Positions 1-8,941 are shown, counted from the first letter of the stretch. The stretch: 64,000 nucleotides of DNA from Opitutus sp. ER46 (GCF_003054705.1 NZ_QAYX01000019.1:62001-126000), one strand, 5' to 3'. A program made the numbers and translations. The notes: a model not told the origin generated them from the letters alone.

Positions 1-520
1 AGCTCTCACGGTAATTCACGGTCAGCCAGTACGCGTAAACCTTGGCGCAACCGTACGGGGAGCGCGGCCAGAACGGCGTGGTCTCCGTCTGCGGCACCTG
101 CTGGACCTTGCCGAACATCTCCGAGGAGGACGCCTGGTAATAGCGGACCTTCTTCACGAGGCCGGCTTCGCGGATCGCCTCGAGGATGCGCTGGGCGCCG
201 AGCCCGTCGACGTCGCCGGTGTATTCCGGAATGTCGAAGGAAACGCGCACGTGCGACTGGGCGCCGAGGTTGTACACCTCGTCGGGCTGGAGCTCGTAGA
301 GCAGCTTCACCATCTGGACCGAGTCCGCCAGGTCGCCGTAGTGGAGGAACAGCCGGACGCCGTTGACGTGCGGGTCGCGGTAAAGGTGGTCGATGCGGGC
401 CGTGTTGAACGTGGACGCACGCCGGATGACTCCATGAACCTCGTAGCCCTTGGCCAGCAACAGTTCAGCCAGGTACGATCCGTCCTGACCCGTGATTCCA
501 GTGATGAGCGCTTTTTTCAT
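1..520 (-). CDS. gmd: GDP-mannose 4,6-dehydratase, N-terminal part (3' end outside the window)
   Basis: Extended SDR enzyme that turns GDP-mannose into GDP-4-keto-6-deoxy-mannose, the entry to GDP-fucose, GDP-rhamnose and related sugars in the cytoplasm. Only the first 173 codons are inside the window. They start with a Rossmann NAD(P) motif GITGQDG at residues 8-14, followed by the GDP-mannose dehydratase signature [15 protein letters not shown] at about 33-47, SSSEMFG at 131-137 and the catalytic YxxxK (Tyr156, Lys160, in SPYGCAKVY). The ATG at 518-520 gives the expected family N-terminus. It reads leftward, away from valS. Family assignment is very safe; whether the gene is complete cannot be seen. 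Confidence 0.95.
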   Translation of the reverse strand, partial: MKKALITGITGQDGSYLAELLLAKGYEVHGVIRRASTFNTARIDHLYRDPHVNGVRLFLHYGDLADSVQMVKLLYELQPDEVYNLGAQSHVRVSFDIPEYTGDVDGLGAQRILEAIREAGLVKKVRYYQASSSEMFGKVQQVPQTETTPFWPRSPYGCAKVYAYWLTVNYRES

Positions 521-646
521 GCAAGTGGGCGGCGAACCTAGGGGGTTACGGAAGTACGCGGCAAGCCCCGAGCATGGAAATCTTCGACCGAAACTTGGAT
601 ATTTTTGACAGCAGGTGCGGCGCGCCGGGGAGCAGCCGAGTGGCGT

Positions 647-700
647 GATCCGGCAGATCAGTCCGATCAGTCGGATCGGTCCGATCGGTCGGATCACCCG
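647..700. repeat. Six-unit nonamer array (GATCNGTCC type)
   Basis: Six consecutive 9-bp units each begin with GATC: GATCCGGCA, GATCAGTCC, GATCAGTCG, GATCGGTCC, GATCGGTCG, GATCACCCG. The array lies in the 252-bp gap between gmd and valS and directly precedes a second, heptameric array. The units are partly self-complementary (GATC core), so alternate hairpins are possible. No coding function is apparent. Confidence 0.8.
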
Positions 701-704
701 GCCT

Positions 705-743
705 CTGACATCTGACCTCCGACATCTGCCATCTGGCCTCCGG
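705..743. repeat. Heptamer array (TCTGACA type)
   Basis: About five to six 7-bp units in a row: TCTGACA, TCTGACC, TCCGACA, TCTGCCA, TCTGGCC and then TCCGG. It sits immediately before the valS terminator-like hairpin. The heptameric period resembles the arms of the four-helix-bundle cassette at 27979-28428, although the unit sequence differs and there is no inverted partner here. Confidence 0.65.
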
Positions 744-766
744 CGCAGGCGCGGTCGGCGCCTGCG
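744..766 (-). terminator. Hairpin just downstream of valS
   Basis: A perfect 9-bp inverted repeat, CGCAGGCGC at 744-752 and GCGCCTGCG at 758-766, with a 5-nt loop. It begins 7 nt after the valS stop codon on the minus strand. There is no U tract, so it is a plausible but not textbook intrinsic terminator or 3'-end stabilising hairpin. Confidence 0.5.
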
Positions 767-772
767 GGCGGG

Positions 773-3505
773 TCAGCCCAGCGCCTTGAGCAGGCGCTCG
801 AGTTCGGTGCGTTTGGCCTGCTGTTCGGCGAGCTGCTTCTGGGCGCCGGCGATCACGGCGGGGGGCGCCTTGTCGGTGAAGGCCTTGTTGGCCAACCGCG
901 CCTCGGTGCCGGCGATGTGTTTGGTGATCTGGTCGAGCTCCTTCTTGAGGCGCTGCTTTTCGGCGCCCACGTCGACGGTGCTCGCCAGGTCGAGATAGAC
1001 CGTGCCGAGCGGCGTGACGATGGCGGGAGCGCCCTCGACGGCCGCGCGGCGCGTGATCTCGGCGGCGCCGGCCATGCGGGTGAGGCTCGCGAGATTCGCC
1101 TCGATGGTCGTCCAGTCGGCGTTGGCCGCGGTGACCATGAGTTTCACGTCGCGGCGGCTCGCGAGATTATGCTCGGCCTTGAGGGCGCGCGCCTGGGAGA
1201 CGAACGCCTTGAGCTTCTCGACGGCGGCCACGGCGGCGCGATCAAGGACAAGACCCCGGCCGTGCGCGCTGGTCGCCACCTGGGACGCATTCTCCAGCCG
1301 CGCCTCCTCGATGAACTTGCCCTCCTCGCCGTAGCCCAGCAGGTGCCAGAGCTCTTCGGTGATGAACGGGATGAACGGATGCAACAGCAGGAGCGTCTGG
1401 CGCAACACGAGGTCCTGGATCGCGAGGCAGTTGGCCTTCGTATCCGGAGACTGGAGCTTCGACTTCGAAACCTCGACGTACCAGTCGCAGAAGTCATTCC
1501 AGAAAAACCCGTACAGGGTCTGGACGGCCGCGCTGAACTCGAACTCGGCGAAGCAGCGGTTCACCTCACGCGTGGCGGAGAGCATGCGATCGAGGATCGC
1601 GTGGTCGTCGGCGTCGAACTTCGCGGGCTCGAGCCGCGCGAGGATCGCGTTGAGCGTGCGGTTGTCGCCCGCCTCGCCGCTGATCTGCCGGAACCGGCAT
1701 GCGTTCCACAGCTTGTTGCAGAAGTTCTTGCCGGACTCGATGCGGTCCTCCTGGAACCGGATGTCCTGCCCCTGGGGCGCGATCGAGATGATGCCGAAGC
1801 GCAGGCCGTCGGCGCCGTACTTGTCGATCAGCGTCAGAGGGTCGGGCGAGTTGCCGAGCGACTTCGACATCTTGCGGCCCTGGTTGTCGCGGATGATGCC
1901 GGTGAAATAGACGTTCTTGAACGGGATGCGGCGCTCGATCGGCTCGCCCGGATTCATGTACTCCAAGCCGGCCATGATCATGCGCGCGACCCAGAAGAAG
2001 ATGATGTCGGGACCGGTGACCAGGGTGGTCGTCGGGTAGAAGTACTCGAGACCGGCCTGCTTCATTGCGGCCTGGTCGGGCCAGCCCATGGTGGCAAACG
2101 GCCAGAGCCAGGAGGACGCCCAGGTGTCGAGGACGTCGGCCTCCTGCACCCAGTTCTCCGGGTCGGCGGGGCCTTCGAGGGAAACGTGCACCTTGGTCGG
2201 ATCCTTGAGATCGGCCTCGGTGAGCGACTCCTTGTCCAAGCCTTTTCGATACCAAACCGGGATGCGGTGGCCCCACCAGAGCTGGCGGCTGATGCACCAG
2301 TCCTGGATGTTCTCGAGCCAGTGGAGGTACACCTTGCTCCAGCGCTCGGGGTGAAACTTGATGTGGCCGTCGCGCACGGCGGCCTTGGCCTCCTCGACGC
2401 GCGGGTAGCGGAGCCACCACTGCCAGGTGAGACGCGGCTCGATCGGCACGTCGGCGCGTTCGGAGTAGCCGACGTTGTTGGCGTAGGGCTCCTCGGCGAC
2501 GAGGGCGCCGCAGGCCTTGAGCAACTCGCCCGCCTTCTTGCGGCCGGCGAAACGCTCGAGTCCGGCGAGTTCCGGCCCGGCGAGTTCGTTGAGCACGCCG
2601 TTGGCGTGGAGGACATCGATCGCCTCGAGCCCGTGGCGGCCGCCGACCTCGAAGTCGGCCTTGTCGTGCGCCGGGGTGATCTTCAGCGCGCCGGTGCCGA
2701 ACTCCATATCGACGGCGGTATCGGCGATGATCGGAATCTCGGCGGCGGGCCCGATCGGGCGGCGGACCTTCTTGCCCACCCAGCCGGCGTAACGCGGATC
2801 AGACGGGTGCACCGCGATGGCGACGTCGCCCGGAATGGTCTCGGGGCGCGTGGTCTTGACCTCGATGAAGGTGCCGGGGGCGTCGACGCGCTCGTAGCGC
2901 ACGCGGTACATGACGCCGTTGGCGGGCTTCATGATGACCTCCTCGTCGCTCAACGCGGTGAGCGAGACGGGGCACCAGTTCACCATGCGCTTGCCGCGGT
3001 AGATGTGGCCCTTGCGGAAGAGGTCGACGAAGACCGAGAGGACGGCCTTCGAGTAGTGCGGGTCCATCGTGAACTGGGTGCGATCCCAGTCGCAGGAGGC
3101 GCCGAGCCGGCGGAGCTGCTCGAGGATGATGCCGCCCTTTTCGGCGCGCCAGTCCCAGACCTTCTCGAGGAACTTCTCGCGGCCGAAATCGTGACGGGTC
3201 TTCTTCTGCTTGCGCAGTTCGCGCTCGACGACGGTCTGCGTGGCGATGCCGGCGTGGTCGGTCCCGGGGATCCAGAGCGCGGATTTGCCTTCGAGGCGGG
3301 CGCGACGGATAAGGATGTCCTGCAACGTGTTGTTCAGGACGTGGCCCATGGTGAGCACGCCGGTGACATTCGGCGGCGGGATGACGATCGAGTACGGCTC
3401 ACGGCCCGGCTCGACGCGGCCGGCAAACTGGCCGCCTGCCTGCCAAGCGGCGTACCATTTCTTTTCCACCTCACGCGGTTCGTAGCTCTTGCTGATCTCG
3501 GCCAT
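773..3505 (-). CDS. valS: Valyl-tRNA synthetase
   Basis: Class I aminoacyl-tRNA synthetase charging tRNA-Val in the cytoplasm. The 910-residue length fits bacterial ValRS. The N-terminal IPPPNVTGVLTMGH contains the HIGH-equivalent motif (TMGH, about 52-55). GRKMSKSLGNSPDP carries the KMSKS loop near residue 545. The anticodon-binding domain follows, and the C-terminus ends in the charged coiled-coil arm typical of ValRS (from about residue 840, AEKQRLKKELDQITKHI). The editing CP1 insertion lies between the two motifs. The ATG at 3505 gives the expected short N-terminus before the PREVEKKWY segment. It stands alone, transcribed divergently from glnD across a 677-bp repeat-rich gap. Confidence 0.97.
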   Translation of the reverse strand: MAEISKSYEPREVEKKWYAAWQAGGQFAGRVEPGREPYSIVIPPPNVTGVLTMGHVLNNTLQDILIRRARLEGKSALWIPGTDHAGIATQTVVERELRKQKKTRHDFGREKFLEKVWDWRAEKGGIILEQLRRLGASCDWDRTQFTMDPHYSKAVLSVFVDLFRKGHIYRGKRMVNWCPVSLTALSDEEVIMKPANGVMYRVRYERVDAPGTFIEVKTTRPETIPGDVAIAVHPSDPRYAGWVGKKVRRPIGPAAEIPIIADTAVDMEFGTGALKITPAHDKADFEVGGRHGLEAIDVLHANGVLNELAGPELAGLERFAGRKKAGELLKACGALVAEEPYANNVGYSERADVPIEPRLTWQWWLRYPRVEEAKAAVRDGHIKFHPERWSKVYLHWLENIQDWCISRQLWWGHRIPVWYRKGLDKESLTEADLKDPTKVHVSLEGPADPENWVQEADVLDTWASSWLWPFATMGWPDQAAMKQAGLEYFYPTTTLVTGPDIIFFWVARMIMAGLEYMNPGEPIERRIPFKNVYFTGIIRDNQGRKMSKSLGNSPDPLTLIDKYGADGLRFGIISIAPQGQDIRFQEDRIESGKNFCNKLWNACRFRQISGEAGDNRTLNAILARLEPAKFDADDHAILDRMLSATREVNRCFAEFEFSAAVQTLYGFFWNDFCDWYVEVSKSKLQSPDTKANCLAIQDLVLRQTLLLLHPFIPFITEELWHLLGYGEEGKFIEEARLENASQVATSAHGRGLVLDRAAVAAVEKLKAFVSQARALKAEHNLASRRDVKLMVTAANADWTTIEANLASLTRMAGAAEITRRAAVEGAPAIVTPLGTVYLDLASTVDVGAEKQRLKKELDQITKHIAGTEARLANKAFTDKAPPAVIAGAQKQLAEQQAKRTELERLLKALG

Positions 3506-3648
3506 GGTCTTTGCGAAAAGTTAAACGCGGGAGAAAACCGGCCGCCGCCCGGGGAAGCAAGGGCGGAAAAGGGGAAGAAAAAGTGAGGGTGAAAATGAAA
3601 GTGAGCGGGGCGGAGGGGCGGGCGGAGACGGCGGGGGGCCGCCCCAAA

Positions 3649-4075
3649 ATCTTTCTCTTTCTCGTTCTCTCAGACCGACTGCGCCGCCCGGCGCGGCCAT
3701 ACGAACCGCGGGGGGGGGGACAGTGGGCGCTCTCGCCAGAATCCGGACATTATCCCCCAGTATCTGGACATTATTCCGACGAGTATCTGGACATTATCGC
3801 TACTCGCTGATGATCGCTGAATTATAATTGCAGCCTCCTGCCCTGGGGTCGTGCACGGGAGGTCGTATGCGGGCGGTCCAGCGGGTGGCGTTCCTGCGCG
3901 GCAAGGAACCGAGTCAGGGCAGACAGAAGGAGGATGGAGCGGGTGAACGCGGGGGACGGCGGGCGGCCGGGGGGGGGACGCGTGGGCTTCAGGTAGCGGA
4001 GGTCACGGGTCGGCGGCGGCGGCCGTTGCCGCGACGACGGATGGGGCGGATTGAGAGAACGAGAAAGAGAAAGAG
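3649..4075. repeat. GA/CT-rich inverted repeat pair enclosing the 104-bp element
   Basis: The left arm at 3649-3672 contains TCTTTCTCGTTCTCTCA (3656-3672), which is the perfect 17-bp reverse complement of 4052-4068; extending to 24 bp (3649-3672 against 4052-4075) adds a single mismatch. The arms enclose 379 bp, including the 104-bp element. Similar GAGAACGAGAAAGA strings recur at about 11762-11777 and near 38050. They could be simple-sequence convergence rather than a mobile boundary, because the strings are low complexity. Confidence 0.6.
3741..3844. repeat. 104-bp spaced-repeat element, copy 1
   Basis: Three direct copies of an ATCYGGACATTAT core start at 21- and then 23-bp spacing (3741, 3762, 3785). 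About 25 variable bases follow, then the conserved tail ATTATAATTGCAGCCTCCTG plus CCCT (3821-3844). A second copy at 12525-12628 has exactly the same length and internal spacing, with the tail almost identical and the middle diverged. Spacing of about two helical turns suggests repeated protein-binding sites. IS21-like terminal repeats, a MITE or a regulatory site are all possible. Confidence 0.8.
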
Positions 4076-4182
4076 AACGAGAAAGATTTGGGGGCCTGGG
4101 CTGCCAGGACCCCCAGTCGCCCCCCCCGGCGATTTCGTGGTTTGCGCGGGGCGGGGAATACCGTTCACTCGCGCGTTCCCCC

Positions 4183-7077
4183 ATGTCCGCCGATATCCAC
4201 CAGCATGCCAGCGAACACCTGAGGTTCGACGGCGACGTCGCCGTCGCCACGCGTCTCGCTGCCTGCAAGGAGTTTCTCAAGACCGAGACGGCCGCGCTGC
4301 GCAGCCGTCACGAGGCCGGCGGCTCAGGGCTGCAGATCTGCCACGAACGCGCCGCGACCATCGACGAGCTCCTGCGCAGCCTCTTCAACTACGCGATCAA
4401 GTCCTACGCCCGGCTGCCGGACAGCGTCCCCACCCCGGTCGCCCTCGTCGCGCTGGGCGGCTACGGCCGCGGCGAGCTGTCGCCGTGGAGCGACGTCGAC
4501 GTGATGTTCCTGTTTCCCACCAAGACCCCGGTCGAGGAGGCGAAGCCGCTCCAGGAGCACCTTACCAACGAGATCCTCTACGTCCTCTGGGATTGCGGCC
4601 TGAAGGTCGGCCATTCGACGCGCACCATCGACGACGCGTTCGCCGAGGCGCGGAAGGATATCCAGACCAAGACCGCGCTGCTCGAGGCGCGGTTCATCGC
4701 CGGCTCCGAGAAGGTTTACGCCACGTTCTCTCAGGCGTACCGCAGCTACTACATCAGCGAGGATCCCAAGGGCTACATCGAGTCCCGTCTCGACGACCAG
4801 GCCGCGCGCCGCGCCAAGTTCGCCAACACGGTTTTCAACCAGGAGCCCGATATCAAGAACGGCGTCGGCGGCCTGCGCGATTACCAGAACGCCGTGTGGA
4901 TGGCCCGGGTGAAGCTCGACATCACCTCCATCAACGAGCTCGCCGCGCAGAACTACCTTCGCGTCGACGACCTCGCCGCCTTCCGCCGCGCGTACGACTT
5001 CCTGCTCCGCGTCCGCAACGAGCTGCACTTCATGTCCAACCGCGCGACCGACATGATGAGTCTGGACCAGCAGGTGATGCTCGCGGAGCGGCTCGCCTAC
5101 AACGACGCCGAGCGGCTCGTGCGCGTGGAGCATTTCATGCAGGACTACTATAAGTCCGCGCAGACCATTTATCGCGTTTCCAAGCTCGTCGAGGACCGGC
5201 TCGCGCTAAGCATCGGCCGCAACGCCAACGCCGCCGCCGGCCGCTCGTTCCGCGAGTCCCTCCTCGCCTCCCGTTTCCAGAAGACCAAGCGCCTCGACGG
5301 GTTCGTCCTGCGCGGCCGCGAACTGGTCGCCGAAAAGCCCGAGGTCTTCCGCGAGGACCCCATCCGCCTGCTGCGGGTGTTCCGCCACAGCCAGCAGCTC
5401 GAGGCCCCGCTCGAGTTTCACCTCGCCGAGCTCATCCGCTCCTCCCTGCCCCTGCTCACCCGCGAGGTCGTCCACTCGCCCGACGCCAACCTCTCCTTCC
5501 GCGCCATCCTGTCGGAGCGCGGCGCCGTGTTTCCCGTGGTCTCGAAGATGCACGAGCTCGGCGTGCTCGCCCGGTTCATTCCCGAGTTCGACGGGCTTAC
5601 GTGCCTCGTCCAGCACGAGTTCTATCACCGGTACACGGCCGACGTGCACACGTTGAACGCGATCCGCGAACTCGACCGCATCTACACCGAGGCCGAGCCG
5701 ATCACGCTGAAGTATCGCGCTGCGCTGCACGAGACGGAGGACGCCTCCCTGCTCTATCTGACGCTCCTATTGCACGACATCGGCAAGGCCGAGGGCATCC
5801 GGGGCCATGCCGACGCGGGCGTCAGGATTTCCCTGCCCATTCTCGAGCGGCTCGGGGTCGCGCCGGAGCACCGTGAACTCATCGCTTTCGTCATCAAAAA
5901 TCATCTCGCGATGGCACGATTCTGGCAGAAGCGGGACGTCGATGACCCCCAGACTGCCATTGCTTTCGCCGACCTCGTCGGTACCGCGGAACACCTCCGC
6001 CACCTCTACGTGCACACGTTCTGTGACGCCCGGGCGACTTCCGTCGACCTGTGGAACAGCTACAAGGACACGCTGCACACCACCCTCTACCGATCGACGT
6101 TCGAGCGTCTGAAGCACGGCCAGGCCGTCGACGCCTCGATGCAGGAGAAGAAGAAAATGACCCAACAGGAACTCATCACGAAGAAGATCCCCGGGATCAG
6201 CGCGGACGAGATCAACGCCCATTTCAGCCTGCTGCCCGACCGGTACTTCGTGCAGACCGACCCGGCCGAAATCGCGGTGCACATCCAGATGGTGAACCGC
6301 CTGCTGCAGTCGATCACCTCAGCGGACTCGGTCGGTTCGCTGCGTCCGATCATCGAGTGGAACGACGACCTCAACCGCTCCCTGACCGTGGTCAACGTCG
6401 TCACCTGGGACCGCGCCGGCCTCTTCTACAAACTCGCGGGCGCGTTCAGCGTCGCCGGTTTGAGCATTCTCGGCGCGAAGGTCATCTCGCGCACCGACCA
6501 CATCGCGATCGACACATTCTACGTCGTCGAGCCCGGCCGCGGTCCGGTGCAGAGCGCCGTCGCCCAGGAGAAGTTCGCCAAGACGATCGAGGAGGCGCTG
6601 GTGGCCAACCGCGATCTCCTGCCGGAGATCCTTGCGCAGGCGAAGCGCCTGGCGTCCACCCGCTACCTTTCCACCGCCGCCAACCACGACGCGCTGCAGA
6701 GCTCGTTTCCTCCGACCGTGGAGGTTTACCACGAGCTCTCGATGCAACGGACGATCGTCGAGGTGCAGGCGCGGGATCAGATCGGCCTGCTGTTCCGCCT
6801 GGCGAAGACGATCTCCGATCACAGCTTCGACATCACCTTCGCCCGCATCGGCACCGAGCGCGGCATGGCGATCGACACCTTCTACATCGAGGACGTGAAC
6901 GACGCCCCCGTGGAGGACGAACGCCGGCTGCATGCGCTGCGCGACGCGCTGAAGGAGATCATCACGCCGGCCGCCGCGGACACGCCGGCCGAAGCCGCTG
7001 GCGCGGCAAAAGGGGCGACGGCGACGGGCGCAACCGCGCCCAAGACCGTGGCGCCAGCCAAGGCAGGCGGCCGCTAA
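4183..7077 (+). CDS. glnD: Bifunctional PII uridylyltransferase / uridylyl-removing enzyme
   Basis: Nitrogen-status sensor that uridylylates and deuridylylates PII proteins in response to glutamine. Domain order is classical. The nucleotidyltransferase motif GGYGRGELSPWSDVDVMF (about 92-109) holds the metal-binding aspartates. An HD phosphohydrolase domain has LLHDIGKAEG (His about 531, Asp 532). Two C-terminal ACT domains follow, near 733-800 (DRAGLFYKLAGAFSVAGL) and near 857-925 (DQIGLLFRLAKTISDHSF). The last 35 residues are an unusual Ala/Thr/Pro-rich tail absent from typical GlnD. The ATG at 4183 (MSADIHQHAS) is preferred because longer reading frames run through low-complexity RERERER repeat sequence. 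Length is 964 residues, slightly above the usual size. No PII or glutamine synthetase gene is adjacent. Confidence 0.95.
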   Translation: MSADIHQHASEHLRFDGDVAVATRLAACKEFLKTETAALRSRHEAGGSGLQICHERAATIDELLRSLFNYAIKSYARLPDSVPTPVALVALGGYGRGELSPWSDVDVMFLFPTKTPVEEAKPLQEHLTNEILYVLWDCGLKVGHSTRTIDDAFAEARKDIQTKTALLEARFIAGSEKVYATFSQAYRSYYISEDPKGYIESRLDDQAARRAKFANTVFNQEPDIKNGVGGLRDYQNAVWMARVKLDITSINELAAQNYLRVDDLAAFRRAYDFLLRVRNELHFMSNRATDMMSLDQQVMLAERLAYNDAERLVRVEHFMQDYYKSAQTIYRVSKLVEDRLALSIGRNANAAAGRSFRESLLASRFQKTKRLDGFVLRGRELVAEKPEVFREDPIRLLRVFRHSQQLEAPLEFHLAELIRSSLPLLTREVVHSPDANLSFRAILSERGAVFPVVSKMHELGVLARFIPEFDGLTCLVQHEFYHRYTADVHTLNAIRELDRIYTEAEPITLKYRAALHETEDASLLYLTLLLHDIGKAEGIRGHADAGVRISLPILERLGVAPEHRELIAFVIKNHLAMARFWQKRDVDDPQTAIAFADLVGTAEHLRHLYVHTFCDARATSVDLWNSYKDTLHTTLYRSTFERLKHGQAVDASMQEKKKMTQQELITKKIPGISADEINAHFSLLPDRYFVQTDPAEIAVHIQMVNRLLQSITSADSVGSLRPIIEWNDDLNRSLTVVNVVTWDRAGLFYKLAGAFSVAGLSILGAKVISRTDHIAIDTFYVVEPGRGPVQSAVAQEKFAKTIEEALVANRDLLPEILAQAKRLASTRYLSTAANHDALQSSFPPTVEVYHELSMQRTIVEVQARDQIGLLFRLAKTISDHSFDITFARIGTERGMAIDTFYIEDVNDAPVEDERRLHALRDALKEIITPAAADTPAEAAGAAKGATATGATAPKTVAPAKAGGR

Positions 7078-7097
7078 GCCGGCAGGGCGGCGACCGG

Positions 7098-7124
7098 CGC
7101 AGCGCGGTCGCGCTCCGCGCTGCG
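7098..7124 (+). terminator. Hairpin downstream of glnD
   Basis: Perfect 9-bp inverted repeat CGCAGCGCG (7098-7106) and CGCGCTGCG (7116-7124), starting 20 bp after the glnD stop codon. Only two T follow, so it is a GC-rich terminator-like hairpin without a real U tract. Confidence 0.5.
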
Positions 7125-7195
7125 TTGGACGATTCATGCTGATATGGCCGGGGTTTACGTTTGACCGCAGCCAAGCGTCTGGCTGAACGGGCGGC

Positions 7196-8875
7196 ATGAT
7201 CGCCGCCCCGAATTCCCGCACTTGGCCCTGGGCATGCCTGGGCACGGCGGCATTGTTCGGCGCGTTCCTGTTCGCGTACCTGCCGCAGGGGGTGGTCGCG
7301 CTCAACGATGACTTCGCGTACCTGCGCTCGATCGTAGAAACGCTCCAGCGCGGGCGGATCTGGACCGACGAGTTCCTCGAACCCTGGGCCCTGTCACTCA
7401 CCGGCGCGGCGGCCGCGCTATACCGGCTGACCGGCAGTTTCACCTTTGCCGTGCAGGGCCTGCAGGTCGCGGCGGCAGTCGCATCGGGCTTCTTCGCCGC
7501 CCGCTTCGTCCAGCACGCCACGCGATCCACCCCGCTGGCTGTCGGCATCGCGCTGGCGATCCTGACTTTCCCGACCGCGCTGTGGAAGCAGGCGGAGTTC
7601 ACGGCGATGGTCATCTACCTGCCGGCGCTCCTGGCGACGATCGCGTACGCGGCCCGGCGCGCGTGGCTCGGCTTCTTCATCGCCTTCGCGGTGGCCCTGG
7701 GGAGTCGCCAAAGCGCGATCGTCTGGCTCGTGTTTCCAATGCTGGAGGTCGCCGGCCGCGCCGTTGGCCGAAAAGGCCGGCCAGGCTTCGCGTCCGCACT
7801 CGTCGTGCTGGCGCTCGGCGCGGCGTGGTGGTGGGGCGTGACACGGTACGCCCACGTCACCACGGCACAGCGCGCGATCACCGACCACATTCTGGGTGCC
7901 GTGACGCTCAGCCTGCTCGTCAGCCATCTATTGACGGCATTCTGGGTGATGGGCGTGGGCACGGGCATCGCAGGGCTCGTCTTGTGGCTCGCGGGGCAAC
8001 GCCTGACGCGGCAGCGAACGCGCCTGGAGCGGGGGGCGGGGGTCATCGTCGGATTGATCCTGCTGGGAACCTTGCCGCTGGTCGGGAACGCGAGCGGGCT
8101 CTCGTTCGAGCACCCGCTTTTCGACCACGGCGGCGCGACGCCCTTTCTCCGGGCGCTGGTTGCGCTCGGTGCGCTCGGCTGGGCGGTCGCCGCCCCGCGG
8201 CTGGAGTTCCGCTTCGCCGGCGCGGCGCTCGCGGCCGCCGGGCTGGCCAGCGTGAAGGCGCAGCTCTGGGACTACTACCTCATCGATGCGGTGCTCTTCG
8301 CGGTCGCCGGAGTCGTCGCCCATTCCGGGCTCCACGACCGCGCGAACGCCACGCCCCGTTGGGCGCGAGCGGCCGCCCTGGCGACGCTCGGCGCCCTGGT
8401 CATCAGCGCGGTGGTCGTCACCAGCAAGACCAAGCAAGCCATCGACGAACGCGCGGCGGCGGGCGTGGTGCTCGAACGCGCGTTGCGCGCCGGGTGGATG
8501 CGCCCCGATGAGCTTTCCCACGCGCCCTTCGGTTTCGTGGGCTGGCACCTGTACCCCTATTACGCGCGGCACGAAGGCAAAGGCTCGGGCGATCTCGCCG
8601 GCTTCGGCGCCTACATCCGTGGCTCGTCGGTCGATTTCCGCATCGATGAAGTGCCGCGCCATGCCTCCACGGCCGACTATCCGCCCGATGTCGCGCACCC
8701 CTTCTCGGAGGTGCATCCCGCCGGGTGGTTTCGCACCGCGCGCTTCTATCTCGTACGGCGCGACGATCCGCGCCCGGCGGCAGTCGCGATCAACCGCGCC
8801 GAGTACGTGCCGCAGCCGTTTCCGCTCAACGACGCGGAGTGGCGGCTGTTGATTGACGCGAAGCCGGTCCGCTAG
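7196..8875 (+). CDS. Polytopic membrane protein of unknown function (GT-C-like topology)
   Basis: I do not recognise a specific family. The 559-residue protein opens with a hydrophobic segment (about 12-32), followed by a soluble loop containing LNDDFAYLRSIVETL (acidic residues after the first helix, as in the first periplasmic loop of GT-C transferases). About ten further hydrophobic helices end near residue 415, and a roughly 145-residue soluble C-terminal domain follows. The DD pair in the first loop is compatible with a lipid-linked-sugar transferase, but no family motif confirms it. It lies 118 bp after glnD and 66 bp before the sensor kinase, all on the plus strand. Confidence 0.6.
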   Translation: MIAAPNSRTWPWACLGTAALFGAFLFAYLPQGVVALNDDFAYLRSIVETLQRGRIWTDEFLEPWALSLTGAAAALYRLTGSFTFAVQGLQVAAAVASGFFAARFVQHATRSTPLAVGIALAILTFPTALWKQAEFTAMVIYLPALLATIAYAARRAWLGFFIAFAVALGSRQSAIVWLVFPMLEVAGRAVGRKGRPGFASALVVLALGAAWWWGVTRYAHVTTAQRAITDHILGAVTLSLLVSHLLTAFWVMGVGTGIAGLVLWLAGQRLTRQRTRLERGAGVIVGLILLGTLPLVGNASGLSFEHPLFDHGGATPFLRALVALGALGWAVAAPRLEFRFAGAALAAAGLASVKAQLWDYYLIDAVLFAVAGVVAHSGLHDRANATPRWARAAALATLGALVISAVVVTSKTKQAIDERAAAGVVLERALRAGWMRPDELSHAPFGFVGWHLYPYYARHEGKGSGDLAGFGAYIRGSSVDFRIDEVPRHASTADYPPDVAHPFSEVHPAGWFRTARFYLVRRDDPRPAAVAINRAEYVPQPFPLNDAEWRLLIDAKPVR

Positions 8876-8941
8876 GTCCCGCGCTCCCGGGCACGACTTT
8901 CGCGTTGGCCAAGGCTCGGCCGGCTCGCATAACTCCGGGCC

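Larger units (their letters stand above)
3506..4182. other. 677-bp repeat-rich intergenic region between divergent valS and glnD
   Basis: No convincing gene is present; open frames here are low-complexity translations. From left to right the region holds a GTGAAAATGAAAGTGAG purine stretch near 3590-3605, the left arm of a pyrimidine/purine inverted repeat (3649-3672), a run of ten G (3710-3719), the 104-bp spaced-repeat element (3741-3844), a run of about nine G near 3969-3977 and the right arm of the inverted repeat (4052-4075). Promoters for both flanking genes must lie inside it, but no sigma-70-like pair stands out. Confidence 0.6.

Noticed and set aside
917-3586. Very long open frame opposite valS
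   Set aside because: Arg/Glu/Ala-rich shadow frame of a G+C-rich gene with unmistakable ValRS motifs on the other strand.
4051-4182. Open frame extending glnD upstream by 44 codons with an RERERERER start
   Set aside because: The extension translates the GA-rich inverted repeat; the GlnD family N-terminus begins near the ATG at 4183.
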